A stretch of DNA of 64,000 nt from Janthinobacterium sp. LM6 (GTDB lineage Bacteria; Pseudomonadota; Gammaproteobacteria; Burkholderiales; Burkholderiaceae_D), in NCBI RefSeq assembly GCF_002002885.1, contig NZ_CP019510.1, positions 2,108,001 to 2,172,000 on the forward strand. The letters are read 5' to 3'. A program made the position numbers and the translations under genes. Shown in pieces: positions 43,201 to 51,326 of the stretch. Position 1 is the first letter of the stretch. Each line of letters opens with the position of its first letter. Below the pieces are notes generated by a model. That model did not search any database and was not told the origin of the DNA. It saw only the letters and a program-made list of their open reading frames with translations.

Positions 43201-43878
43201 ATGTTTGATCTGAACTTTTTACTGGCCGGCGACTACCGCGACTGGTTGCTCTCCGGCTTGCTGCTGTCCTTGCAACTGATGGGCATCACCTTGCTCTTGT
43301 CCCTGCCGCTGGCGTGCGGCGTGGCCATGCTGCGCCTCGCCCCGTCGCGCCTGCTCAATGGGCTGGGCGCCGCGTATGTCGAGCTGATCCGCAACGTACC
43401 GTTGCTGGCCCACTTCCTGTTCTGGTATTTCGGCGCGCCCGAACTGCTGCCCGACTCTTGGAAGGAGCGCTTGTATGCCGGCAATATCGAAGCCGTCAGC
43501 GCCGTCACGGCCCTGACTTTATATACGGCCGCCTACATGGCGGAAGACATCCGCAGCGGCATCCGCGCCATTCCCGCCCAGCAATTCGAGGCGGGCCGGG
43601 CGCTGGGTTTCGGCTTTCTCGCCACCATGCGCCTGTGCATCGTGCCGCAGGCCTTGCGCCTGGCCGCGCCGCCGCTGCTGTCGCAAACCCTGACCCTGTG
43701 GCAAAACACCAGCATCGCCACCGTCATCGGCGTAGCCGAGCTGATGTACCAGACGCAGCGCGTGGAAGCGGCTTCGTTCCGCAGCGTGGAGGCGTTCGTC
43801 TTCGCCAGCGCGGCCTACCTGGCCGTTTCGCTGCTGATCGCCAGCCTGGCGGCCTTGCTGCAAAGGAAGGTGTCCTGA
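43201..43878 (+). CDS. gltJ: Amino-acid ABC transporter permease 1
   Basis: A 225-residue inner-membrane permease with five predicted helices and the conserved EAA loop (QFEAGRALGFGFLATMRLCIVPQALR). It is the first of two permeases of a polar amino acid importer. The stop shares its A with the start of the second permease (TGATG). Confidence 0.9.
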   Translation: MFDLNFLLAGDYRDWLLSGLLLSLQLMGITLLLSLPLACGVAMLRLAPSRLLNGLGAAYVELIRNVPLLAHFLFWYFGAPELLPDSWKERLYAGNIEAVSAVTALTLYTAAYMAEDIRSGIRAIPAQQFEAGRALGFGFLATMRLCIVPQALRLAAPPLLSQTLTLWQNTSIATVIGVAELMYQTQRVEAASFRSVEAFVFASAAYLAVSLLIASLAALLQRKVS

Positions 43879-44570
43879 TGCTGGAACTGATCCACGATTA
43901 CTGGCTGTATTTTCTTGTGGGCCGCTATCCCGAAGGGCCGCTGGGCGGCCTGGCGTTGACGGTCGTGCTGGCCAGCCTGGCGCTGGTGCTCAGCCTGCCG
44001 TTCGGCTTGCTGCTGGGACTGGCGCGCCTGAGTCCCTGGCGCCTGCTGCGCTGGCCCGTCGCCGCGCTGATCCACGTGGTGCGGGGGATTCCCTTGTTGC
44101 TGGTGATTTTCTGGGCGTATTTCTTCTTGCCCAGCCTCACCGGCCATGAAAGCGGGCAATTCGCTACCATGCTGGCGGCCCTCGTCATTTTCGACGGCAT
44201 TTATCTGGCGGAAATCGTGCGTGCCGGCGTGCAAGCCGTGCCGCGCGGACAGGTGGAGGCGGCCCGTTCGCTGGGCTTGAACTATCTGGACAGCATGCGC
44301 ACGGTGGTGCTGCCGCAGGCGCTGCGCCACATGCTGCCATCCTTGGTCAACCAGTTCGTCTCGACCATCAAGGAAACCTCGCTCGGCACCATCATCGGCC
44401 TGGCCGAAGTGTCGTTCATCGCCTCGCAAGTCAATGGCCTGGTGCTGACGAAACCCGTGCAAGTGTATTTCTTGCTGGGCATGACGTATTTTGTTTTATG
44501 TTTCAGCCTGTCGCGCGCCGCCTTCTGGCTCGAGCGGCGCCAGGCGCGACTCTTGAAAGCGGCAGCATGA
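43878..44570 (+). CDS. gltK: Amino-acid ABC transporter permease 2
   Basis: A 230-residue permease with five helices and EAA loop ([26 protein letters not shown]). It is coupled to both neighbours by TGATG and ATGA overlaps, so the four transporter genes form one operon. Confidence 0.9.
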   Translation: MLELIHDYWLYFLVGRYPEGPLGGLALTVVLASLALVLSLPFGLLLGLARLSPWRLLRWPVAALIHVVRGIPLLLVIFWAYFFLPSLTGHESGQFATMLAALVIFDGIYLAEIVRAGVQAVPRGQVEAARSLGLNYLDSMRTVVLPQALRHMLPSLVNQFVSTIKETSLGTIIGLAEVSFIASQVNGLVLTKPVQVYFLLGMTYFVLCFSLSRAAFWLERRQARLLKAAA

Positions 44571-45310
44571 TCACCTTTGACAACGTCAACAAATACTATG
44601 GCGAGTATCACGCCTTGAGCGATATCAATGAACACGTGGCCAAGGGCGAGGTGCTGGTCGTGTGCGGGCCGTCCGGTTCCGGCAAGTCCACCCTGATCCG
44701 CACCATCAACCGCCTGGAACCGATCGCCTCGGGCCGCATCACGGTGGCGGGCCAGGACATCCACGCGCCGGGGCTGGACGTGAACGCCTTTCGCTCGCAT
44801 ATCGGTTTTGTGTTCCAGCAATTCAACCTGTTTCCGCACCTTTCCGTGCTGGACAATTGCGCGCTGGCGCCGCAGCGCTTGCGCGGCCTGAGCCGCAAGG
44901 AAGCGGAGGAGCGGGCGCTGGCCCTGCTGGAACGGGTGGGCCTCGCGCACAAGGCGCGCGCCATGCCGGCGGCCCTGTCGGGCGGGCAGCAGCAGCGCGT
45001 GGCGATTGCCCGCGCGCTGGCCATGCAGCCGCCGCTGATGCTGTTCGACGAACCGACCAGCGCGCTCGACCCGGAAATGGTGGGCGAAGTGCTGCAAGTG
45101 ATGCGCGACCTGGCGCAGGGCGGCATGACGATGGTGTGCGTGACGCATGAAATGGGCTTTGCCCGCGAAGTGGCGGACCGCGTTTGGTTCATGGACCACG
45201 GGCAAGTGCTGGAACGGGCCGCGCCCGAGGATTTCTTTGCGCGGCCTCAACATGCGCGCGCACAACAATTCCTGTCGGATATCCGCAGCCCGTTTGGCGT
45301 ATCCGCATGA
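44567..45310 (+). CDS. gltL: Amino-acid ABC transporter ATPase
   Basis: A 247-residue ATPase with [24 protein letters not shown] and [14 protein letters not shown]. It is the polar amino acid (GltL/GlnQ) type. It starts inside the stop codon of the second permease. No terminator is seen before the next gene. Confidence 0.93.
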   Translation: MITFDNVNKYYGEYHALSDINEHVAKGEVLVVCGPSGSGKSTLIRTINRLEPIASGRITVAGQDIHAPGLDVNAFRSHIGFVFQQFNLFPHLSVLDNCALAPQRLRGLSRKEAEERALALLERVGLAHKARAMPAALSGGQQQRVAIARALAMQPPLMLFDEPTSALDPEMVGEVLQVMRDLAQGGMTMVCVTHEMGFAREVADRVWFMDHGQVLERAAPEDFFARPQHARAQQFLSDIRSPFGVSA

Positions 45311-45321
45311 GTGAGCGGCTG

Positions 45322-45337
45322 TGTGCGTAATCGAACG
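45322..45337. promoter_or_regulatory. Palindromic operator candidate, copy 6 (degenerate)
   Basis: TGTGCG-TAAT-CGAACG keeps the TGTRCG and CGWACR half-site pattern and 4-base spacer of the other copies. Its centre is 83 bases before the start of the glycine-zipper gene at 45413, like copy 5. It is the weakest of the six. Confidence 0.4.
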
Positions 45338-45412
45338 GTATTTCGCGGTTGGTGAGCGCACGCTGGAGGCGTGGCGCATGGTGCGCCCGCAGCCGATCAG
45401 GAGGGCCGTATC

Positions 45413-45979
45413 ATGTCACGCATCATCGCAGGTCATTTTCAGTTGCAGGAACAGGTCGACGCCGCGCGCGCCGCGCTGAACCAGGCGGGCTTTTCCGACA
45501 GCCGCATCAGCGCCTTTTTTGTCAACCAGCCGGGGCAGCACGATCTGCACGCGCTCGGCGGCGACCGCGACGTGTCTCCCGGCGCCCGGGAGACGCCCAC
45601 GGGCGTGGTGGAAGGCGTGGCCGTCGGGGCCGCCGTCGGGGCTGGCATCGGCGCGGCCACCACCCTGGCGACGGGGCCGCTCGGTCCGGTTGTCGGGGCG
45701 CTGGTGGGCGCCCACGTGGGCTCGCTCTACAGTTTCAACAAGATGAAGGAGGCGGGCGAAGCCGAGAAGAATGGCGACGGGAATGGCGAAAACCGCCGCC
45801 AGCCGCGCCATCCGGGCATGCTGATCGCCGTCGCGCTGGGCGGTCTCGACGAGCGCGAACGGGCGCTCGAGGCGCTGCACCGGCTGGGCGCCGAGCATAT
45901 CGAGGAAGCGGAAGGCACGATCGCCAATGGCGACTGGCATGATTTCGATCCGCTCAGCATTCCCGTGCTGGTGGCGTGA
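45413..45979 (+). CDS. General-stress protein with glycine zipper
   Basis: A 188-residue protein. The N-terminal part (about 1-60) resembles the heat-induced stress YflT-like fold (FQLQEQVDAARAALNQAGFSDSRIS). A glycine zipper or two short hydrophobic segments (about 65-110, GAAVGAGIGAATTLATGPLGPVVGALVGAHVGS) follow, then a charged C-terminal part. Similar proteins occur in Oxalobacteraceae near stress genes. CAGGAGGG precedes the ATG. The function is unknown. Confidence 0.7.
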   Translation: MSRIIAGHFQLQEQVDAARAALNQAGFSDSRISAFFVNQPGQHDLHALGGDRDVSPGARETPTGVVEGVAVGAAVGAGIGAATTLATGPLGPVVGALVGAHVGSLYSFNKMKEAGEAEKNGDGNGENRRQPRHPGMLIAVALGGLDERERALEALHRLGAEHIEEAEGTIANGDWHDFDPLSIPVLVA

Positions 45980-46175
45980 ATTGGCGCTTCTGTGGCGCAA
46001 GATGCATAAATTCCGCGCTGCATGAAATTTAGGTATGATCCTTGTTAGTATGAGTAATTATTGGTAAACAATGCCGACAGGGATAGTTTCCGCGCGCCCG
46101 AAGTGACACTGGACCAAGGTGACTGCCCGTAGTACTTGCCTCGCATGCTAACGAGTATGGATAGGAGGGCGCGTC

Positions 46176-46535
46176 ATGACACAGGCATGGTTCATTCTGA
46201 CACGGGCCGATGGGCGCGACATCTGCGCGCCCTCGCCGGCACAGCTGGCCGATGCGCTGGCCGAGGTGTACCGCGGCGGCGCCGTCACGCCGGACGGCAG
46301 CCCGGCCGCCGTCCTGTTGCGCTTTGGCTACGACGATGGCTTGATGTATCAGGTCGAGGTCGCTAGCGGAGGCGAAGTCACTTTCGAGGAATGGTCGGAT
46401 CGCGATTGTGAAATCGCCCTGGCCACGCCGCGCCACATGTCGGCCCTGCCGCAGGACGCCGCCCTGCAGCTGTGGCAGTGGCTGGCGCAGCGCCAGGTGG
46501 CGAAGATCCGCAGCCAGCCCTGGCAGGGCGGCTAG
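46176..46535 (+). CDS. Hypothetical protein
   Basis: A 119-residue soluble, Trp-rich protein (WFILTRADGRDICAP, LQLWQWLAQRQ). No signal peptide, membrane segment or known motif is seen. A strong AGGAGG lies before the ATG. The 196-base gap before it is AT-richer. The role is unknown. Confidence 0.6.
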   Translation: MTQAWFILTRADGRDICAPSPAQLADALAEVYRGGAVTPDGSPAAVLLRFGYDDGLMYQVEVASGGEVTFEEWSDRDCEIALATPRHMSALPQDAALQLWQWLAQRQVAKIRSQPWQGG

Positions 46536-46556
46536 CCCTGCCTTCAGTCCGCCCGC

Positions 46557-47423
46557 CTAGTGCGCCATCAGCACGGGGATCGTCATGCTTTGCAGGATCG
46601 TGCGCGTGACGCCGCCGAGGATGGTTTCGCGCAGGCGCGAATGGCCATACGCTCCCATCACCAGCAAGTCGGCCGACAGGTCGGCCGCCTGCGACAGCAG
46701 CGCTTCGCCGATATCGCCGCGCCGCACGCCACCGCCATCGAGCAAATGCAGCCGCGCTTCCACGCCGTGGCGCGCCAGGTAGTGCAGCAATTCCGCGCCC
46801 GGCTGTTCGCCGTGCTCGGCGGCGTGCACCTGGGCGTCGAAGATGGCGACATGGACTTGTCCGGCGCGCTGCAGCAGGGGCAGGGCGGCGCTCACGGCGC
46901 GGCTCGCTTCCTTGCTGGCGTTCCAGGAAATGAGCACATTGCGCGCCGCCGCCGGCGGCGCCAGCAGGGGCAGCGGCGGCGCATACGGCACGATCAGCAC
47001 GGGACGGCCCGAATGCAGCAGCACATAGGCGGGAAAGTCGCGCATCACGGACGGCGATTTATCGCTGGCATTGTATTGACTGATGACGACCAGGTCCGCA
47101 TAGCGGGCCAGCAGGCTGATGCCGCCCGCCGCCTCGTCGTCGAGCACGCGCTGTTCGAACGAAGCGACGCCGGCCGCGCGCACTTGCGCCTCGAAACCGT
47201 CGAGGGCGCGCGTCGCCCTCTCGCGCAGAAAATTGAGGTGCAAGCTCAGGTTCGGGTCCGCATCGAGGTCGGGCTGGTTCTGGTACAGCAGGCGCGACAC
47301 GCCCGTCAGCGCCACGCCCGTCAGGTGGCCGCCGCACGCCTGGGCGATGCTGGCCGCCGCTGCGATGCGGGCGGCGCGCCCGGCGCTGTCGTCGATGTGG
47401 AGCAATACGGTCTTGTACGTCAT
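46557..47423 (-). CDS. Tandem universal stress protein
   Basis: A 288-residue cytoplasmic protein with two UspA-type halves (about 1-145 and 160-288). The second half has the ATP-binding G-x2-G-x9-G-S/T-type loop (GAYGHSRLRETILGGVTRTIL). Tandem UspE-like proteins respond to starvation or oxidative stress. The ATG at 47423 has GAGAGGACA upstream. It is on the opposite strand from the preceding hypothetical gene. Confidence 0.9.
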   Translation of the reverse strand: MTYKTVLLHIDDSAGRAARIAAAASIAQACGGHLTGVALTGVSRLLYQNQPDLDADPNLSLHLNFLRERATRALDGFEAQVRAAGVASFEQRVLDDEAAGGISLLARYADLVVISQYNASDKSPSVMRDFPAYVLLHSGRPVLIVPYAPPLPLLAPPAAARNVLISWNASKEASRAVSAALPLLQRAGQVHVAIFDAQVHAAEHGEQPGAELLHYLARHGVEARLHLLDGGGVRRGDIGEALLSQAADLSADLLVMGAYGHSRLRETILGGVTRTILQSMTIPVLMAH

Positions 47424-47509
47424 GGCCTGTCCTCTCGCTGTGCAGTAGTGGCCATTCTGGCACAGTCCCGGGTGCCGGCCGCGCACGACTGCGGCCGGTG
47501 CTTGTTGCC

Positions 47510-47830
47510 TCAGCTCATGGCAATGATGATGATGTCGGCGTCGCAGTTGCGGTAATGAATCACGATGACGATGACGCGCCGCAATTGCGCCGCCTTTTGC
47601 GCCACCTCCAGCATGGCGCGGCTGGCGCGGTTCTTCATCGTCACCTGCACTTGCGAGGCATCGCTGACGGGGATGCCCATGGCTTTCAGCGCCGCTTTCG
47701 GATTGGCCATCAGGGCCAGCGCATGCTGTGGATCGAGCTCCGCCTGGTGCACGGATTCCACGTCGCTCATGCCGGGATTGATGTCGTTGAACAAGTCCCT
47801 CAATGCTTCTGTGTCGTCCTGGATTTCCAT
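47510..47830 (-). CDS. NHLP-leader-like small protein with hydrophobic tail
   Basis: A 106-residue protein. Residues 33-64 (ALALMANPKAALKAMGIPVSD followed by a VQVT strand) resemble the nitrile-hydratase-like leader (NHLP) of ribosomal peptide precursors, whose typical pattern is L-x-DP-xx-AL-xxx-G-xxxP. The C-terminus (84-106) is a basic start then VIVIVIH-YRNCDAD-IIIIAMS, very hydrophobic with one Cys. No RiPP-modifying enzyme is nearby. GGGAGAA precedes the ATG at 47830. The resemblance is from motif reading only. Confidence 0.55.
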   Translation of the reverse strand: MEIQDDTEALRDLFNDINPGMSDVESVHQAELDPQHALALMANPKAALKAMGIPVSDASQVQVTMKNRASRAMLEVAQKAAQLRRVIVIVIHYRNCDADIIIIAMS

Positions 47831-47884
47831 CGCGTTCTCCCTGTGAGTCTTACCGTCAAGCAAAGTCCGCACGACTTGCCTGTC

Positions 47885-47915
47885 GAGGTGCCATCACCTC
47901 TTTGAGGAGTATAAT
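47885..47915 (+). promoter_or_regulatory. Palindrome overlapping a TATAAT promoter upstream of phaB
   Basis: GAGGTG-CCAT-CACCTC (47885-47900), a perfect inverted repeat, lies just upstream of a perfect TATAAT (47910-47915). The palindrome covers the -35 area, which would suit a repressor. The phaB-type gene starts at 48064. The palindrome could also act on the divergent gene at 47830. Confidence 0.4.
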
Positions 47916-48063
47916 TTTGATAATTGTCTCTGCATGGATGCAGCGCAGACGGACGCTGCAATACGCAGGCTCGGCCTTTGATCTGGCGCAATGCCCGCTT
48001 CAAAACTGCCACCTACACTTGATCCCACGCAGAACAACCATAACAAGCGGGGGAGAGACAGCA

Positions 48064-48810
48064 ATGAAGGAACAAAAGGTAGCACTGGTCACGGGCGGCA
48101 TGGGCGGCCTGGGCACGGCCTTGTGCCGGCGCCTGCATGCGGCGGGCTTTGCCGTCGTGGCCGCGCATACGCCGGGCAATGCACGGGTGGGCAGCTGGCT
48201 CGACGAGCAACAGGCGCAGCAGTATTATTTCCACCCGCTGGCCCTCGACGTGAGCGATTTCGATGCCTGCAGCGTAGCCGTGGCAAGCGTGCTGGCAAAG
48301 TTCGGCAGGATCGACGTGCTGGTCAACAACGCCGGCATCACGCGCGACCAGAGCATGCGCAAGATGGAATTGCCGCACTGGGCCGAGGTCATGCGCACCA
48401 ATCTCGACAGCCTGTTCAACATGAGCAAGCAAGTGCTGGAACCCATGCTGGAAAAGAAATGGGGCCGCATCATCAATATCTCGTCCGTCAATGGCCAGAA
48501 GGGCGCGTTTGGCCAGTGCAACTATGCGGCCGCCAAGGCGGGCGTGCACGGCTTCAGCAAGGCGCTGGCGCTGGAAGTGGCGCGCCACGGCATCACCGTC
48601 AACACGGTCTCGCCCGGCTATTTGCGCACGCAGATGGTGACGGCTGTGCCGGCCGATATCCTGGAAACGAAGATCCTGCCGCAGATTCCCCTGGGCCGCC
48701 TGGGCGAGCCGGACGAGGTGGCGGCCCTGGTGGCTTACCTGGCGTCCGACGAGGCGGCCTTCGTCACGGGCGCGAATATCGCCATCAATGGCGGGCAGCA
48801 CATGAGTTGA
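48064..48810 (+). CDS. phaB: Acetoacetyl-CoA reductase
   Basis: A 248-residue short-chain dehydrogenase: TGGMGGLG (nucleotide binding), NNAG, catalytic Ser (ISSVNGQKGAFGQ) and YAAAK. The sequence is PhaB-type, reducing acetoacetyl-CoA to (R)-3-hydroxybutyryl-CoA with NADPH for polyhydroxybutyrate. No phaC or phaA is present in the window, so it is separated from the synthase. GGGGGAG precedes the ATG. Confidence 0.88.
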   Translation: MKEQKVALVTGGMGGLGTALCRRLHAAGFAVVAAHTPGNARVGSWLDEQQAQQYYFHPLALDVSDFDACSVAVASVLAKFGRIDVLVNNAGITRDQSMRKMELPHWAEVMRTNLDSLFNMSKQVLEPMLEKKWGRIINISSVNGQKGAFGQCNYAAAKAGVHGFSKALALEVARHGITVNTVSPGYLRTQMVTAVPADILETKILPQIPLGRLGEPDEVAALVAYLASDEAAFVTGANIAINGGQHMS

Positions 48811-48998
48811 TCCGGCATGCAGCCGGATACTTGAAGCAGGGCAATGGCAGTAGAGGAGACCCGTCCACCCAGCCGGCACGCACGATGCTGGAGGGGGACG
48901 CAAGGCAGCAGCAAGGAAGGAAAGCAGGGGGCAGGGCAGCGATGCCTTGCCCTTTGTCATGCTGCAACGGCTGGTGACATGCCGCGCCGCGGCCCTGT

Positions 48999-49376
48999 TC
49001 AGCGCTGGGCTTTTTCCAGCCGCGTCTGGCAATCGATGCACAGGCGCGCTTCGGGGCGCGCATTCAGGCGCGACAGGCCGATGGCTTCGCCGCAGTTGTC
49101 GCACAGGCCGTAGCTGCCGTCGGCAAACTTGGCCAGCGCGTGCTTGATGATGGCCAGCTGCGCCACGTTGTGTTCGGCCGCTTCGCTGACGAGGGCGTTC
49201 AAGGTGCGCACGCTGGCGTTATCGGCCGGCGAAGCTTCGATTTCATTGAGCAGCGAGGCGCGCGCATCGGCCTCGGCCGCTTCATTCTCGATCTGTTCCT
49301 GCAGCGCCAGCTTGCGTTGCTCCAGCACGCCCTGCAGGCGCTGCAGCTGGTCTTGCGGCAATCCATTCATGGCCAT
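48999..49376 (-). CDS. DksA/TraR-family zinc-finger protein
   Basis: A 125-residue protein: helical N-terminal half (about 5-85) and a C4 zinc finger (CDNC and CIDC, 17 residues apart) near the C-terminus. It is a short DksA relative; DksA binds RNA polymerase in the secondary channel and mediates stringent control. The acidic residues at the coiled-coil tip are hard to assign here. The start is ATG at 49376; a GTG one codon earlier or ATG at 49370 are alternatives. Confidence 0.87.
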   Translation of the reverse strand: MAMNGLPQDQLQRLQGVLEQRKLALQEQIENEAAEADARASLLNEIEASPADNASVRTLNALVSEAAEHNVAQLAIIKHALAKFADGSYGLCDNCGEAIGLSRLNARPEARLCIDCQTRLEKAQR

Positions 49377-49479
49377 CACCCGTTAAGAGTCTGTCCTATA
49401 TGGTAGTCCAGGATGGGCGACTCTGCTTGCGCTACCACCTGCGCCGCGTTTGACGCGGCGCAGGCTGGCAGCGGCCGTT

Positions 49480-49896
49480 CTATGCTGGTTCTTTCAGGCA
49501 GTTGATCATCCAGGCGACGCCGAACTGGTCTTTCAGCATGCCGAAGCGCTTGGCCCAGAACGTTTCCTCCAGGGGCATCTGGACGGTGCCGTCACGCGCC
49601 AGCGCGTCGAACGCCCGTTCCGCCTCCTCCGGCGTGTCGACGGTCAGGCAGATCGCGCTGCCGCTCATGCCCTTGGCGCCCTCGTCGCAGCCGCCGTCCG
49701 AGCCCATCAGCATGGTCGGCCCCAGCTGCACGGAGCCGTGCATGATCTTGTCGTACCAGTCTTCCTTGACTTGCTCCTGGGCCGGCGAGCCCCGATACGG
49801 CATCAGGCACAGGTCGCTGCCATGCAGGTGCTGGCGGTAATATTCCAGCGCTTGCGCGCAGTTTCCATCGAATTGCAAATACGGTTCGATACGCAT
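49480..49896 (-). CDS. VOC-family (PhnB-like) protein
   Basis: A 138-residue protein of the glyoxalase/bleomycin-resistance fold, with the PhnB/YjdN-type layout (MRIEPYLQFDGNCAQALEYY, FWAKRFGMLKDQFGVAWMI). These are small soluble proteins whose function is rarely known. GAGGAGACC precedes the ATG. Confidence 0.85.
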   Translation of the reverse strand: MRIEPYLQFDGNCAQALEYYRQHLHGSDLCLMPYRGSPAQEQVKEDWYDKIMHGSVQLGPTMLMGSDGGCDEGAKGMSGSAICLTVDTPEEAERAFDALARDGTVQMPLEETFWAKRFGMLKDQFGVAWMINCLKEPA

Positions 49897-49979
49897 GTTG
49901 GTCTCCTCTGGTCATCGCCCCGCAGGCACGATTGCCAGGCGGGGACGTCCCAGTATAGGCGCTTGCCGGCCGATTTCAA

Positions 49980-50441
49980 TCAGTCCGGCGCCATCTCTTG
50001 CAGCCGCTCACGCACCTTGCCCAGGGCGCCGAGGATGCGCTCGGGATTGCCGGCGAGGACGGCGCTGCCCAGGTGCAACAAGCTCGTCGCCAGGCTGATC
50101 CAGTGCCGCACGTCGTCGTTGCGGGCGATGCGCAGGCGCACCGTGTCGAGCAGGCCGCTGAGCTGGCGCTGCGCCGTTTCCAGGCCCGCCACCGTGTGTC
50201 CGGCCGCATCGGCATACAGCTGGTTGGCTTGCTGTCGCAAGGCCACTTCCAGGGCGAAGACGGCTTGCGCCTGGCTCAGGCTGATGCCGTTTTCTCCCTG
50301 GCTGGCGCGCTTGCGGATGGCGCGCATGACGGCGCCGTGCAAGGTGACGGCCGCCTGCGACAGGCTGTCGGCCAATTGCTCGACGCGCATGGCGCTGCTG
50401 AGGGCCGCTTCGCGGCGTTCGCTGCCTACCGATCCGTCCAT
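49980..50441 (-). CDS. Hypothetical helical protein, coupled to upstream lipoprotein
   Basis: A 153-residue, largely helical, soluble protein rich in Ala, Leu and Arg. The family is not recognised. Its ATG lies 16 bases inside the end of the preceding lipoprotein gene and is preceded by GGAGG, so the two are translationally coupled and likely act together. Confidence 0.6.
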   Translation of the reverse strand: MDGSVGSERREAALSSAMRVEQLADSLSQAAVTLHGAVMRAIRKRASQGENGISLSQAQAVFALEVALRQQANQLYADAAGHTVAGLETAQRQLSGLLDTVRLRIARNDDVRHWISLATSLLHLGSAVLAGNPERILGALGKVRERLQEMAPD

Positions 50442-51238
50442 CTTGCCTCCGTGGTGGTGAGGGCGGCGGCGAGCTGGGCGTGTTCGCGCCCCAGTGCCGC
50501 CAGTTGCCGGCGCGCCAGGGTGTGGCGCAGGCCAGCCAGGCGGTATTCCTCGGTTTTGCTTTGCTGCATGTTTTTCGCCAGCACGGCCAGCAGGCGCTGC
50601 TGCGGCGTGTCCGCATACGCGATTTCCACGTCGAGCAAGCCGAGCACCATGTCGCGCTCGTTATCGCCGCCCTTGTCGTACAGCACCAGCAAGTTGTCGA
50701 GCGCGGCCAGCAGGGCTTGCAGCGGCGCATCGCCCTCGTGCAGCACTTGCGCCAGGTGCGCCTGCTGGCTGGCCGCGCCGCCCAGGCGTGACAGTTGCTG
50801 CAGCAACAAGGTGTAGGCGCTGACATGGCGGTCGTCGATGCCGCTGCCCGGCCAGGCGCGGATGGCGGCGCCGGCCCCGGCCAGTTCGGACTGCACGTCA
50901 TACGCATCGGCATCGGCCAGCCGGCCCAGCGCCTGCAGGTACAGGCGCACGGCCTGCGCCAGGCGCGCGACGTCCGCCTGCGCGGCACGGCGCTGCGCAT
51001 CGAGCAGGCGCTCGCGCGCATCTTCGGCCGGCGACAGATAGGGGCGGGCACGCTGGTAAGTGTCCACGTGGCGCTGCGCCAGTTCGTTGAAGGCGGTCAA
51101 GGCATCGGCGCCGGCCGCCAAGGCGCGCACTTGCGCCAGCTCGGGGCGCATTGTGGCGCAGCCGCACAGCACGACAGCCAGGAAGAGGCTCAGGTTCAGG
51201 CAAAGGGCGCGGCGATGGCGGGCGGGCAGGGTGGACAC
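50426..51238 (-). CDS. Helical lipoprotein, unknown function
   Basis: A 270-residue lipoprotein: lipobox (VVLCGC, Cys27) and a long helical periplasmic region with many Ala, Leu and Gln. No known family. GTG start at 51238 with GAGAGG 5 bases upstream. It forms a two-gene unit with the coupled helical protein downstream. Confidence 0.65.
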   Translation of the reverse strand: MSTLPARHRRALCLNLSLFLAVVLCGCATMRPELAQVRALAAGADALTAFNELAQRHVDTYQRARPYLSPAEDARERLLDAQRRAAQADVARLAQAVRLYLQALGRLADADAYDVQSELAGAGAAIRAWPGSGIDDRHVSAYTLLLQQLSRLGGAASQQAHLAQVLHEGDAPLQALLAALDNLLVLYDKGGDNERDMVLGLLDVEIAYADTPQQRLLAVLAKNMQQSKTEEYRLAGLRHTLARRQLAALGREHAQLAAALTTTEARWTDR

Positions 51239-51326
51239 GGCACCTCTCGACAGGAAATACTGTATGGAAAGGTATTGTCGTACCGGCCTGCGCCGGCCGC
51301 CTTGTGCGGGCGCAAGCGCGCTGCGA

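Noticed and set aside
47455..47472. TGGCAC box as a third sigma-54-type promoter
   Set aside because: The bases ten positions after GG are GG, not GC, and it does not lead into a gene at a suitable distance.
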